A DNA stretch of 64,000 nt from Flavimaricola marinus (GTDB taxonomy: Bacteria; Pseudomonadota; Alphaproteobacteria; Rhodobacterales; Rhodobacteraceae), in NCBI RefSeq assembly GCF_900184895.1, contig NZ_FXZK01000001.1, positions 1,240,001-1,304,000 on the forward strand, given 5' to 3'. Made by a program: the position numbers and the translations under genes. The notes under the pieces were generated by a model. The model saw nothing but the letters and a program-made list of their open reading frames with translations, was not told where the DNA came from and ran no database searches. Within the stretch, counting starts at the first letter, position 1; every line of letters begins with the position of its first letter. Of this stretch, positions 47,461 through 56,275 are shown piece after piece.

Positions 47461-48527
47461 CGTGCGACCTCTGGCTTGCGGCCCATCAGGCGGGCGATGA
47501 ACGCCCGACCGGGCAGTGTGAAGGACGAGGCGACGAGCAGGATGATGAGCGCCTGAACGACGCCGAGGATCTCGGTCGGCACGTCGGTCCGCAGACCCAT
47601 CAGTTGCGCCCCCTGTCGCAGGTAGCCGTAGGCCAGCGCCACGACCGGCACCGCGAGCGGCCGCGATTTGGCGACGATGGCGATCAGGATCCCTTCGAAG
47701 GCGAGGTTGCCGTCAAAGTCGATGGCGATGCGTCCGAAGGCCCGCCCCTGCACATAGACCGCCCCGAGCAGCCCACCGATGGCGCCGGAGACCGTCATCG
47801 TGCTGATCATCACCACATTGGCGCGGATGCCTGCCCCTTCGGCAAAGGTGGGGTTGTGCCCGACGAGCCGAAGCTTCAGCCCCCAGACGGTGCGGTAGAG
47901 CACGAACCAGACGAGCCCGGTCATCACCAGCGCGACCACGATCCCCAGATCGAACCGCGTGCCCTGAATGATTGCCGGCAGCACCGAGGCATCCGGGAAA
48001 TCGGGCGAGTTGAGCTGCCCCGATCCCGGCGGTGCGAGGTGCGCCCGGATCACCCAGTTCACCACCCGGATCGCGATGTAGTTGAGCATCAGCGACGACA
48101 CGATCTCGGAGGCGCCGAACCGCGCCTTGGCATAGCCGGGGATGAACCCCCAGACCGAACCGGCGCACATCGCCACGAGCATCCCGAGCGGGATCGACAG
48201 CGGCGTCACCCCGATGGGCGAGAGCGCGATGAACGACGCGGCAAGGCCGCCGACATAGACCTGCCCCTGCACGCCCAGCGCGAATTGCCGCGCCTGAAAC
48301 ACGAGGCTGAAGGCCAGCCCGGTGAGCGTGAGCTTTGCCACGTCGTCGATCCAGAGACCCCGCGTCCGGTTCGACGAAAACGGCGCGGTGAGGAAGGTGC
48401 GGAACGCCTTGATCGGCTCTTCGGAGGTGGCGAGCACGATCAGGAACGCCACGGCCAGGGCGATGGCGACGGCGAGCAGCACCCGGGTGACTTCGGTCAG
48501 TGCGGAGGCGGGACGGATGCTGCTCAT
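47457..48527 (-). CDS. Nucleoside-type ABC permease 1
   Basis: A 356-residue membrane protein, YufP-like. It has about 8-9 hydrophobic segments, a long cytoplasmic/periplasmic section, and AFSLVFQARQFALGVQGQVYVGGLAASF near residue 75, the family signature. The EGILIAIVAKSRPLAVPVVALAYGYLRQG segment near residue 280 is also typical. The start overlaps the ATPase stop (ATGA), so the ATPase, this permease and the next are translationally coupled. Confidence 0.88.
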   Translation of the reverse strand: MSSIRPASALTEVTRVLLAVAIALAVAFLIVLATSEEPIKAFRTFLTAPFSSNRTRGLWIDDVAKLTLTGLAFSLVFQARQFALGVQGQVYVGGLAASFIALSPIGVTPLSIPLGMLVAMCAGSVWGFIPGYAKARFGASEIVSSLMLNYIAIRVVNWVIRAHLAPPGSGQLNSPDFPDASVLPAIIQGTRFDLGIVVALVMTGLVWFVLYRTVWGLKLRLVGHNPTFAEGAGIRANVVMISTMTVSGAIGGLLGAVYVQGRAFGRIAIDFDGNLAFEGILIAIVAKSRPLAVPVVALAYGYLRQGAQLMGLRTDVPTEILGVVQALIILLVASSFTLPGRAFIARLMGRKPEVAR

Positions 48528-50071
48528 CGCATGGCCCCCGCCATCGCCTCGGGCGTCTGCGTCTCGATCCCCAGCATATAGGCCCCCAGCGTTTCGGAGG
48601 TCAGCTCCGCATGGTTGACGAAGGCCGCGACGATCCGGCCACGGTAGAACACCACCAGACGGTCGGACAGGGCCAGCAGCTCTTGCAGATCGGCCGACGA
48701 GAGCAACACGGCAGCACCGCCGTCGCGGGCGTCGGTGATGCTCTTCCAGATGAATTGCGTGGCTCCGAGATCGACGCCGCGCGTCGGCTGATTGACCAGC
48801 AGGATCTGCGGTTGTTCGGACAGTTCGCGGGCGACGACGACCTTTTGCATGTTGCCCCCCGACAGGGTGCCGACATCCACGTCCGGGCCACCGACGCGGA
48901 TCGAGAACCGGTCGATCAGCGCCACGGCGTTGTCGCGGATACCTTTGAGGTTCAGGATGCCGCGCCGGACGAAGCGGGGATCGTCGAGCCGGGTGGCGGC
49001 GAGGTTCTCAGCGACGCTGGCCCCGGTGGCGAGCCCTTGGGCGATGCGGTCCTCGGGGATGCTGGCCAAGCCGCGGTCGCGCCGTTCGAGCACGGTCAGC
49101 TCGTCGAGCGGGGTGCCTTGCAGGGTGAGCGAGCCGCCTGCGACGGGGCGCAGACCGGCGATGGCCTCGAGCAGTTCGGCCTGCCCGTTGCCTTCGACAC
49201 CCACCAGCCCGAGGATTTCGCCGTGGTGCACGTTGAGCGTGAGATCATCGGCGAGAGTGACCCCGTTTCCGGCCACAAGGCGCAGGTTTTTGACCTCGAG
49301 CGCTCGTTCGCCCGTCGTCGCGGCGCGGTCGACGCGCAGCGAAACCTCGCGCCCGACCATCATCGCGGCGAGCGAGGATTCGTCGACGTCCTTGGTTTCG
49401 ACCTCGCCCACGGTCTTGCCGCCGCGCATGACGGTGATCCGGTCGGAGATCTCGAGCACTTCGGGCAGCTTGTGGGCGATGAAAATGACGGTGCGCCCCT
49501 GCGCGGTGAGCGCGCGGATCGCGGTAAACAGCTCTTCGACCTCTTGCGGGGCGAGCACGGCTGTCGGCTCGTCGAGGATCAGGATTTGCGCGTCGCGGTA
49601 AAGCGCCTTGAGGATCTCGACCCGCTGTTGCTGCCCCACGGGCAAGCGCCGCACGGCGGGGAGCGGATCGACGGTCAGCCGGAATTTCTGCGACAGCTCG
49701 CGCACCGTGGCGATGGCCTTCGCCCTATCAAAGCTGATCCCCTTGGCCGGTTCGGACCCCAACACCACGTTCTCGTAGACCGAGAAGGACGGGACCAGCG
49801 AGAAGTGCTGGAACACCATCCCGATGCCGGCCTCGATGGCGTCCTTGGGGCCGGTGAAATCGACCTTTTGCCCGTTGACCGTGAGGCTGCCCGCGTCTGG
49901 CTTTTCCAGCCCGAAGAGGACTTTCATCAAGGTGGATTTGCCTGCGCCGTTCTCGCCGACAACGGCGTGCACTTCGCCGGGGCGGACGGTCAGGTTGACC
50001 CCGTCGTTGGCGACGGTGCCGCCGGGATAGATGCGGGTGATGCCGGTGGCTTTGAGGATCGGATCTGTCAT
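48524..50071 (-). CDS. Nucleoside-type ABC transporter, double ATPase subunit
   Basis: About 515 residues, two ABC domains in one chain as in sugar and nucleoside importers (RbsA/YufO/NupO type). The first domain has Walker A GENGAGKSTLMKVLFG near residue 40 and Walker B ILILDEPTAVLAPQE. The second is degenerate at its Walker A (LVGVEGNGQAELLEAIAGL) and has LLVNQPTRGVDLGATQF. This asymmetric pattern is characteristic of the class. The ATG at 50071 was chosen over an upstream GTG because it gives a family-like start. It is 45 bases after the binding-protein gene and overlaps the first permease. Confidence 0.92.
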   Translation of the reverse strand: MTDPILKATGITRIYPGGTVANDGVNLTVRPGEVHAVVGENGAGKSTLMKVLFGLEKPDAGSLTVNGQKVDFTGPKDAIEAGIGMVFQHFSLVPSFSVYENVVLGSEPAKGISFDRAKAIATVRELSQKFRLTVDPLPAVRRLPVGQQQRVEILKALYRDAQILILDEPTAVLAPQEVEELFTAIRALTAQGRTVIFIAHKLPEVLEISDRITVMRGGKTVGEVETKDVDESSLAAMMVGREVSLRVDRAATTGERALEVKNLRLVAGNGVTLADDLTLNVHHGEILGLVGVEGNGQAELLEAIAGLRPVAGGSLTLQGTPLDELTVLERRDRGLASIPEDRIAQGLATGASVAENLAATRLDDPRFVRRGILNLKGIRDNAVALIDRFSIRVGGPDVDVGTLSGGNMQKVVVARELSEQPQILLVNQPTRGVDLGATQFIWKSITDARDGGAAVLLSSADLQELLALSDRLVVFYRGRIVAAFVNHAELTSETLGAYMLGIETQTPEAMAGAMR

Positions 50072-50116
50072 CAGAACGGTCGGGCGCGGCGACACAGCCG
50101 CCGCGCCCGGTATCCA

Positions 50117-51160
50117 TTACATGGTGCTGTCGACGGCGATGTCGCCAGCGGCAATCTGAGCTTCCAGATCCGTGATCGCGGCGCGCACGTCTTCCGGCAC
50201 GAGTGTCTCATACTGCTCGTTCATCGAGATCCCGACGGCGCCTTCGGACAGGCCCAGAAGCTGGGTGGTGCCATAGGGCGCGTCACCGGCCAGCGTCATT
50301 TCCAGCGCGGTGTAGAGCGAATCGCCGATCTTTTTCTCGACCGAGGTGAGGATCACTGCGGCCTGCTCCGGATCGGTGGGCGCAAAGATCGCGGCTTGGT
50401 CGCTGTCCACGCCGACGGCGAGGTGGCCTTCGTCGCGGGCCGCCTGAAGTGCGCCGATGCCGGTGCCGCCCGCGATCGGGAAGACCACGTCGACGCCTTG
50501 GTCGAACATCGCCAGTGCGATTTCCTTGCCCTTGGCCGGGTCGGTGAAGGTGCCAGCGACCGCGCGGACGATCTCGATATCCGGGTTGGCCGCACGGGCG
50601 CCCTGCTCGAATCCGACGGCGAATTCGAGGATCGTGGCCCCTTCGACGCCGAAGATTTCACCCAGCTTGCCTGTCTCGGAGACGGACGCGGCGGCGTAGC
50701 CTGCGAGGTAGGCCGCGGTCGAGACCCGGTAGGTCAGCGCCATGATGTTCGGGAAGGCACCGCCGCTGAAATCGGGGGTGTCGTCGAAGATGATGAACTT
50801 GGTGTCGCTGAATTCGCCCGAAAGCTCCTGCATGAAGCCGTTCATTTCCCAGGTTCCGGCGATGACCACGTCAAAGCCCTGATCGGCGGCATCGGCAAGC
50901 GCAGGCTCCCAGCGGCCACGGTCGTTGCCGGCCTCGATCACGGTGACATCGACGGGCAGGTCCGCCTCGGCCCGCACCAGCCCTGCGGCGGCGCTGTCAA
51001 AGAAGCTCTTGTCCCCCAGCGTGCCGTGCACGACGAGTGCCACGGTCATCGGATTGTCGGCGGAATATTCCTGCGCAAAGGCGACGCCTGCGGTCATCAT
51101 GGTGGCGAGGCCGGTGCCGAGCATGAGGTGCGCGACGCTGCGGCGGGTCAGTTTGGTCAT
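50117..51160 (-). CDS. BMP-family (PnrA-like) nucleoside-binding protein
   Basis: A 347-residue periplasmic solute-binding protein of the basic membrane protein family, whose known members bind purine nucleosides. A signal peptide with Tat-like TRRSVAH precedes ATMMTAGVAFAQE (cleavage near residue 31); there is no lipobox cysteine. The body has VALVVHGTLGDKSFFDSAAAGL, DVVIAGTWEMNGFMQEL and VDVVFPIAGGTGIGALQAARDEG. The ATG at 51160 has GGAGA upstream. Placement beside a nucleoside hydrolase makes a nucleoside ligand likely, but the ligand is not determined. Confidence 0.9.
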   Translation of the reverse strand: MTKLTRRSVAHLMLGTGLATMMTAGVAFAQEYSADNPMTVALVVHGTLGDKSFFDSAAAGLVRAEADLPVDVTVIEAGNDRGRWEPALADAADQGFDVVIAGTWEMNGFMQELSGEFSDTKFIIFDDTPDFSGGAFPNIMALTYRVSTAAYLAGYAAASVSETGKLGEIFGVEGATILEFAVGFEQGARAANPDIEIVRAVAGTFTDPAKGKEIALAMFDQGVDVVFPIAGGTGIGALQAARDEGHLAVGVDSDQAAIFAPTDPEQAAVILTSVEKKIGDSLYTALEMTLAGDAPYGTTQLLGLSEGAVGISMNEQYETLVPEDVRAAITDLEAQIAAGDIAVDSTM

Positions 51161-51203
51161 GGCAGTCTCTCCTGTTGGGTTGGTCTTTTTGAGGGTGGTC
51201 TGA

Positions 51204-52151
51204 TTACGGCGTCCAGTGGGCAGAGGCCGCAAAGAGGGCGCAAAGCCGGTCGATATCCGCTGTTTCGATGAAGGTGACCGGCGGGGTGCCGAGCCGCCCG
51301 GACGGATCGACGAGCGTCATCCCCCGAGTCAGCCCCGGTGCCAGCGCCACATCGACGCTATGCGTCTGGACGGCGGTGATCAGCCCCGGTTCGATCACGG
51401 CAGCGGCCGCGAGCGGATCGACGAAGCGAAAGTGCCCGTCGCCGCCATAGCTGAAGCTGACCTTGCGGGCATGCAGCATCAGATGCGCCGAAAATTCGGC
51501 AAGCGGCGTCCCCGGCAGCGCCTCGATCAGCGCGTCGATCGCATCCGATTCCATGGCGTGTGCGGAGCACACCTCCCATGCCGCGACGACGGTAGGGATA
51601 TCGGCCGCGAAGACGATCGCTGCCGCCTCTGGATCGGCGTAGATGTTGAACTCTGCCGCGGGCGTGGTGTTGCCCCGGCCGAACAGCGTGCCGCCCATGA
51701 TCGTCAACTGCCCGATCCCGTCGCTGATCATCGGCGCCATGCGCAATGCCAACGCCAGGTTGGTCAGTGGGCCGATCATCAACAGGTCGATCTTGGTGCC
51801 GGTCCGCGCGGCGGCGCTGAGGGTGGTGACGAGGAATTCGACACCGTCCCGTTCGCTCGGATCGGCCGCCTTCACCGGCCTTGGCGCGGAGCCGAGCCCG
51901 TCCTCGCCGTGGATGTTTCGTGCGTCGATGACGGCCCCGGTCAGGGGCCGTGACTGGCCCATATGCACCGGCACGTCCGCTTTGGCGAGGCTGAGCACAT
52001 CGAGGATGTTGCGCGTCGCCGCCTCCAGGCTGACGTTGCCGAAGACCGTCGTGATCGCCAGCGGCGTGATCCCGTGGGCGAGCAGCATCAAGAGCGCCTG
52101 AGCGTCGTCGACCCCGCCATCGGTATCGAGGATCAGAGGATTGCGCGTCAT
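51204..52151 (-). CDS. Nucleoside hydrolase (inosine-uridine type)
   Basis: A 315-residue enzyme of the IUNH superfamily that splits the N-glycosidic bond of ribonucleosides. The calcium-binding motif DTDGGVDDAQALLML is at residues 8-22, and IDLLMIGPLTNLALAL, MGGTLFGRGNTTPAAEFNIYADPEAA and a late histidine cluster are as in the family. The ATG at 52151 overlaps the stop of the amidohydrolase gene (ATGA). A long open frame continues upstream but lies over that gene on the same strand and has no family similarity. Substrate range (purine or pyrimidine) is not decidable from motifs. Confidence 0.92.
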   Translation of the reverse strand: MTRNPLILDTDGGVDDAQALLMLLAHGITPLAITTVFGNVSLEAATRNILDVLSLAKADVPVHMGQSRPLTGAVIDARNIHGEDGLGSAPRPVKAADPSERDGVEFLVTTLSAAARTGTKIDLLMIGPLTNLALALRMAPMISDGIGQLTIMGGTLFGRGNTTPAAEFNIYADPEAAAIVFAADIPTVVAAWEVCSAHAMESDAIDALIEALPGTPLAEFSAHLMLHARKVSFSYGGDGHFRFVDPLAAAAVIEPGLITAVQTHSVDVALAPGLTRGMTLVDPSGRLGTPPVTFIETADIDRLCALFAASAHWTP

Positions 52152-53485
52152 GCTGCGGCTCCGTTTTGGGCGACCCTGTCCCAGAAATCGGCGTAGGTCG
52201 CGGAATAGGTTTCCCGGATCGAGGCGAGGCTTTGCCGGGTCAGCGCCCCGTCGCGCACGAGCGCCTCGCCGGCGACGAAGCTGTGCCGCAGATCCCGACC
52301 GGAGCCGGAATAGACCAGCGCGGTTTCCACATCGGGCGTTTCCGACCAGCCGGGTCCGCGCATATCGAAGGCCACGATGTCGGCGGCCTTGCCGACCTCG
52401 AGCGAGCCGGTTTCGCCGTCGATCCCGAGCGCCCGCGCCCCGTCGATCGTGGCCATTCGCACCAGTTCGCGCGAGCTGATCGGCTGCGCCCGCCCCTCGC
52501 GGTGCGATGCCACCAACCCGGCCATCCGCATTTCGGCGACCATGTCGTAGGCGTTGTTCGCCGCGACGTTGTCGGTGCCCAGCGCCACCGTCACGCCCGC
52601 CGCCCGCAGATCGACCACAGGGCAGATCGCTTCGCGCCCCGACCGAAGCCCAGCTGTGGCGCAGTGCGCGACGGAGGCCGCGGGCGCGCGGGCAAAGACG
52701 GCAATGTCTTCGGCAGACAGATCGAGGCAATGGGCGGCGTGCACCCGCCCGGCAAAGAACCCGGCCTTTTCGAGCGCCTGCGCCGCCGTGACCCCGTATT
52801 GCGCCAGCGTCTGTTCGTTGTCTTCCGGTCCGCAGGCCATGTGCAGATGCAAGCCGCAGCCCAGCCGATTGGCCTCGGCGACTTCGTCCTGCAACAGCGC
52901 CTCGGAGTTATCCACATAGGGCGCGTGCGGGCCGAACCACGGGATCACCCGGCCCCGGCGCTGCCCCTCGACAAAGGCCGCCGCCTTGCTCAGCTCGTCG
53001 ATCCCGCGCGCCCGGTCGCCCAGCTCGACGATCCCGTAGGCGATCACCGCCCGCAACCCGGCGGCATCCGCAGCGGCGGCGACTTCCTCGGCAAAGAAAT
53101 ATTGATCGCAGAAGGTGGTGGTGCCAGACAGCGCCATCTCCGCACAGGAGAGTGCGACGGCGGGGCCGATGTCGCGCCCTTCGAGGCTGAGTTCCGGCAC
53201 GCGGATCGTGTTATACCAGCCCTCCATCGTCAGCAGAGAGTGCCCTTCGGAGCGCCCCCGAAACAGCACCATCGCAGTGTGGGTGTGGGCATTCACGAGG
53301 CCCGGCATGACGAGATGCCCGGTGAGGTCTGTCACCCGATCGAAGCTAGTCGGATCTGGCATCGTCGTGGCGTCGCCGACGCCGTGGATGCGGCCGTCGC
53401 GGATGGCCACCCAGCCGGAGGTGTAGTGCGTATCGTCGGCATCGACCGTGAGGACCGTGGCCCCGTGCAATAGTTCAGAAGTCAT
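52148..53485 (-). CDS. TRZ/ATZ family amidohydrolase (deaminase-like)
   Basis: A 445-residue metal-dependent hydrolase of the MtaD/SahH-deaminase/atrazine-chlorohydrolase group. The metal-binding motif NAHTHTAMVLFRG (near residue 65), later His in LHLHMACGPEDNEQ and HAAHCLDL, and the aspartate in VALGTDNVAANN near residue 306 are all present. The family deaminates S-adenosylhomocysteine, methylthioadenosine, guanine-like or similar ring compounds. It leads the leftward operon with the nucleoside hydrolase and the BMP transporter, so a nucleoside or base substrate is a fair inference. Its promoter is at 53523-53552, with a LacI-type operator just downstream. Confidence 0.87.
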   Translation of the reverse strand: MTSELLHGATVLTVDADDTHYTSGWVAIRDGRIHGVGDATTMPDPTSFDRVTDLTGHLVMPGLVNAHTHTAMVLFRGRSEGHSLLTMEGWYNTIRVPELSLEGRDIGPAVALSCAEMALSGTTTFCDQYFFAEEVAAAADAAGLRAVIAYGIVELGDRARGIDELSKAAAFVEGQRRGRVIPWFGPHAPYVDNSEALLQDEVAEANRLGCGLHLHMACGPEDNEQTLAQYGVTAAQALEKAGFFAGRVHAAHCLDLSAEDIAVFARAPAASVAHCATAGLRSGREAICPVVDLRAAGVTVALGTDNVAANNAYDMVAEMRMAGLVASHREGRAQPISSRELVRMATIDGARALGIDGETGSLEVGKAADIVAFDMRGPGWSETPDVETALVYSGSGRDLRHSFVAGEALVRDGALTRQSLASIRETYSATYADFWDRVAQNGAAA

Positions 53486-53499
53486 TTGACCGTAGCTTG

Positions 53500-53513
53500 G
53501 TAAAGCGGTTTAC
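53500..53513. promoter_or_regulatory. LacI-family type operator
   Basis: A 14-base near-perfect palindrome GTAAAGCGGTTTAC, one mismatch per half, with the central CG usual for LacI-family sites. It begins 3 bases downstream of the expected transcription start of the leftward operon (53516), where bound repressor would block initiation or elongation. A LacI-type gene is 1.8 kb away, in the opposite operon. TTGACCG direct repeats flank it (53486-53492 and 53514-53520). Confidence 0.6.
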
Positions 53514-53522
53514 TTGACCGCG

Positions 53523-53552
53523 ATATTGGACAGGGGTGAACCGGGTTGTCAA
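53523..53552 (-). promoter_or_regulatory. Promoter of the leftward nucleoside operon
   Basis: On the minus strand a perfect TTGACA (53547-53552) is separated by 18 bases from CAATAT (53523-53528). The start would fall near 53516, leaving about 30 bases of leader and the operator at 53500-53513 between it and the amidohydrolase ATG. No clear rightward promoter could be assigned for cdd in this gap. Confidence 0.55.
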
Positions 53553-53628
53553 ACGCTATCCCACCAAATGACCGCGACGGCAGCTTGCCATTTCCCGGCT
53601 GCTGCGTTGCTAGGCAGAGGTCCCAAAG

Positions 53629-54531
53629 ATGAGTCGCAATCCGTTTCAGGCCGACCCGCAGGTGCCTGCCCGGCTGGCCTGCCATGACGCCGAGGCGGTG
53701 CGCGATGCGGCGGCCCCCTTGATCGAGGCGGGCGTGTTGCCCCGCGCAGATGCGCTCGACCTGGTCGACAGGTTCGGCCTCGGCGGCGTTTCGGATTTGA
53801 TGTGCCACCTGCTCGAAACCGCGAAGGGCCTGTCGCGCCCGCCGATCTCGGGCTTTGTGGTGGGCGCTGTGGGTTTGGGCGCCGCGACGGGCGACCTGAT
53901 CCTTGGCGGCAACATGGAGTTTCCGGGGACGAGCCTGCATCACACGCTGCACGGGGAAGGCTTTGTCGCCATTCGTGCGTTTCAGCGGGGTGAAGGGCTG
54001 GCGGAACTGGCGATTGGCGAGGCGCATCCCTGTGCGCATTGCCGTCAGGTGCTGACCGAGTTTGCCGGGGCCGACGATCTGATCCTGATCGATCCTCTGG
54101 GGCATCGCCTGTCGCTGGCCGAGCTATATCCCTGGCCCTTCGATCCCGGCTATCTGGATCAGCCTGGCGCTGTTGCCGGCGTCGGCCATGGATTGCAGGT
54201 GGCGGGCGAGGTGCCCGATACCGTCGCGCGGCTGCTGAGCCGGACGCCGATCCACGCGCCCTATTCCGGTGTGCCTGCCGCGCTGGTGCTGGAGGCCGGG
54301 GGCCGGATGGTTGCTGGCGGCAGCATTGAAAGCGTGGCGTTCAACCCGACGCTCGCCCCGGTGCAGACCGCGTTGGTAGCACTGGTTGCGGAAGGCGGCG
54401 CGCCGTCCGACATCTCCGCCGCGTGGCTGGCTCAACCAGAGGGCGGCGCGGTAGATCATGGGCCGCCGACCAAGTCCCTGCTCGCAGCGATCGCGCCGGG
54501 GGCCCCGTTGACGGAGGTGCGTTGGAGATGA
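53629..54531 (+). CDS. cdd: Cytidine deaminase, two-domain type
   Basis: A 300-residue enzyme with the layout of E. coli Cdd (294 residues): a catalytic N-terminal core followed by a second non-catalytic core. The zinc site is HTLHGEGFVAIRAF (near residue 106; H and the catalytic E present) with PCAHCRQVL (Cys near residues 133 and 136). The usual HAE is HGE here. It converts cytidine to uridine in pyrimidine salvage. It overlaps the creatininase-family gene in an ATGA junction and starts the rightward operon facing the nucleoside importer operon. Confidence 0.88.
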   Translation: MSRNPFQADPQVPARLACHDAEAVRDAAAPLIEAGVLPRADALDLVDRFGLGGVSDLMCHLLETAKGLSRPPISGFVVGAVGLGAATGDLILGGNMEFPGTSLHHTLHGEGFVAIRAFQRGEGLAELAIGEAHPCAHCRQVLTEFAGADDLILIDPLGHRLSLAELYPWPFDPGYLDQPGAVAGVGHGLQVAGEVPDTVARLLSRTPIHAPYSGVPAALVLEAGGRMVAGGSIESVAFNPTLAPVQTALVALVAEGGAPSDISAAWLAQPEGGAVDHGPPTKSLLAAIAPGAPLTEVRWR

Positions 54532-55283
54532 TCCGCGATTTCGCCCGGATGACGTGGCCCGAGGTCGAGGCGGCTTTGGCGCTGCGCCTGCCTGCGTTGC
54601 TGCCCATCGGGGCGATCGAGCAGCATGGGGCGCATCTGCCATTGACCACGGATCACGATCTGGCCTGTGGCGTTGCCCGCGAAGTTGCTGTCCGGACGGG
54701 GGCGTTTCTGCTGCCCGGACTGGCTTATGGCGATGCGGCGACGGCGCAGAGCTTTCCGGGGACGCTGTCGATCCGGCCCGATACGCTAAGGGCGCTCGTC
54801 GTGGATATCGGGCTGGACCTCAAGCGACAGGGCATTCCCGCCCTGATCACGGTGAACGCCCATTTCGGCAATCGCGATCCGGTTGCGCAGGCGGCGCGGC
54901 TGCTTGGCGAGGCGGGGATGCCGGTTCTGATGCTGGATCATCCGGGGCTGGAGGAATTGGCCGAGGCGCTGTGCGAAAGCACGCCCGCGGGGCCGGGGTT
55001 CTTTCATGCCGACGAGGTGGAGACCTCGATGATGCTCGCCCTGCGACCCGACGCTGTGCAGATGGATAAGGCAGCGCCGGAGTATCCGGAGTTTCCGCCG
55101 ACCTTCGGCATGGAGCCGATGCAGTTGCGCGAAATCTCTAAAAGCGGCGTGTTCGGAGATCCGCGCCCCTCGACCTCCGAGACGGGTCAGGCGTTTCTGA
55201 CCGGGATTGCGGATCGCGCCCTGCCCCTCATCACAGCATTCATGGCCCGCCACGGGCTGCCGGAGGGCCCATGGCCACGCTGA
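54528..55283 (+). CDS. Creatininase-family metal-dependent amidohydrolase
   Basis: A 251-residue protein of the creatininase fold. Metal ligands appear in GAIEQHGAHLPLTTDHD near residues 24-40 and in HADEVETSMML near residue 163; a VNAHFGN segment near residue 104 replaces the more usual NGHGGN. Known members include creatininase, a formylaminopyrimidine deformylase (ArfB) of flavin synthesis and MftE peptidase, all cutting amide-like bonds in rings or peptides. Its place between cdd and a LacI repressor points to a nucleoside or base-derived cyclic amide as substrate, but this is a guess. It overlaps cdd by 4 bases and the lacI-type gene by 13. Confidence 0.8.
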   Translation: MIRDFARMTWPEVEAALALRLPALLPIGAIEQHGAHLPLTTDHDLACGVAREVAVRTGAFLLPGLAYGDAATAQSFPGTLSIRPDTLRALVVDIGLDLKRQGIPALITVNAHFGNRDPVAQAARLLGEAGMPVLMLDHPGLEELAEALCESTPAGPGFFHADEVETSMMLALRPDAVQMDKAAPEYPEFPPTFGMEPMQLREISKSGVFGDPRPSTSETGQAFLTGIADRALPLITAFMARHGLPEGPWPR

Positions 55284-56275
55284 GCGATGTCGCCCGTGCG
55301 GCGGGGCTTTCGCCCACGGCCGTGTCGCGCCATCTGAATGGCCGGATCACCCTGCCTGCCGAGACTCGCGCCCGAATCGAGGCGGCGATCGACGCGCTAG
55401 ATTATCGGCCCAACCTGCTGGCCCGTCGCCTGTCAACCGGACGGACCGAGGCGATTGGCCTCGTCACGCCGGAGATCGACAACCCGTTCTTTGCCGAGCT
55501 TGCCGCCGCGGTGGAGGTTGCTGCGGCCGATCATGGCTATGCAGTGTCGATCACCTCGACCCGAGGCGATCCGGCCCGCGAGACGGCGGCAATCGAGCGC
55601 CTGCGCGACCGCCATGTCGATGGGCTGATGCTGATGACCGGAACTCCGCAGGACGGCACCCTCGCCGCGGCGCTGGAGGGGCTGACAAACGTATTGCTGC
55701 TGGACGAGGATATTCCGGGGCCGGATTTGCCGCGCCTGTTCGTGGACAACACCGCAGGTGCGCGGGCGGCGACGCGCCAGTTGATCGAGCTTGGGCATCG
55801 TCATATCGCGCATATCTCGGGCCAACGCGGCGTCTCCAGCGTCGAGCAACGCTATGCCGGATATCTGGAAGCGCTGGCCGAGGCAGGCCTGTCCGCCGGA
55901 CCCTGTGCCTTTGGCCGGTATCGCCGGGAGTTCGGAGAGGTCGCGGCCCGCGAGATGCTCGCCGCCGACCCGCGCCCCACCGCGATTGTCACCGGTTCGG
56001 ACGAAATCGCTATCGGCGTGATGACGGTGGCACGACAGAATGGGCTGACTCTGCCTGCCGATCTGTCGCTGACCGGGTTCGACGATATCCTCTATGCCGC
56101 GCTGATCGACCCGCCCCTGACCACCGTCCGTCAGCCGGTGGCCGAGATGGGCCGGATCGCCTTTGACACCTTGCTGGCCAGCCTGAACGGCGAGGAGGTG
56201 CCGCGCCTGACCATCCTGCCGGTGACCCTGCAAATCCGAAATTCGACCGCTTCCCCGAAAGGACTCGTCCGATGA
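55271..56275 (+). CDS. LacI-family transcriptional regulator
   Basis: A 334-residue repressor. The N-terminal helix-turn-helix is TLSDVARAAGLSPTAVSRHLN (residues 3-23), with the family hinge helix near residue 50 (LARRLSTGRT), then a periplasmic-binding-like ligand domain starting IGLVTPEIDNPFFAEL. The ligand domain class usually binds sugars or nucleosides (CytR and PurR belong here). The most likely site is the palindrome at 53500-53513. It is embedded in the cdd operon, overlapping the genes on both sides, so it may also control its own expression. Confidence 0.92.
   Translation: MATLSDVARAAGLSPTAVSRHLNGRITLPAETRARIEAAIDALDYRPNLLARRLSTGRTEAIGLVTPEIDNPFFAELAAAVEVAAADHGYAVSITSTRGDPARETAAIERLRDRHVDGLMLMTGTPQDGTLAAALEGLTNVLLLDEDIPGPDLPRLFVDNTAGARAATRQLIELGHRHIAHISGQRGVSSVEQRYAGYLEALAEAGLSAGPCAFGRYRREFGEVAAREMLAADPRPTAIVTGSDEIAIGVMTVARQNGLTLPADLSLTGFDDILYAALIDPPLTTVRQPVAEMGRIAFDTLLASLNGEEVPRLTILPVTLQIRNSTASPKGLVR

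Noticed and set aside
52152-52730. Upstream extension of the nucleoside hydrolase frame
   Set aside because: It lies over the amidohydrolase gene on the same strand and its translation is Arg/Ala/Gly low-complexity; the ATG at 52151 gives the family start.
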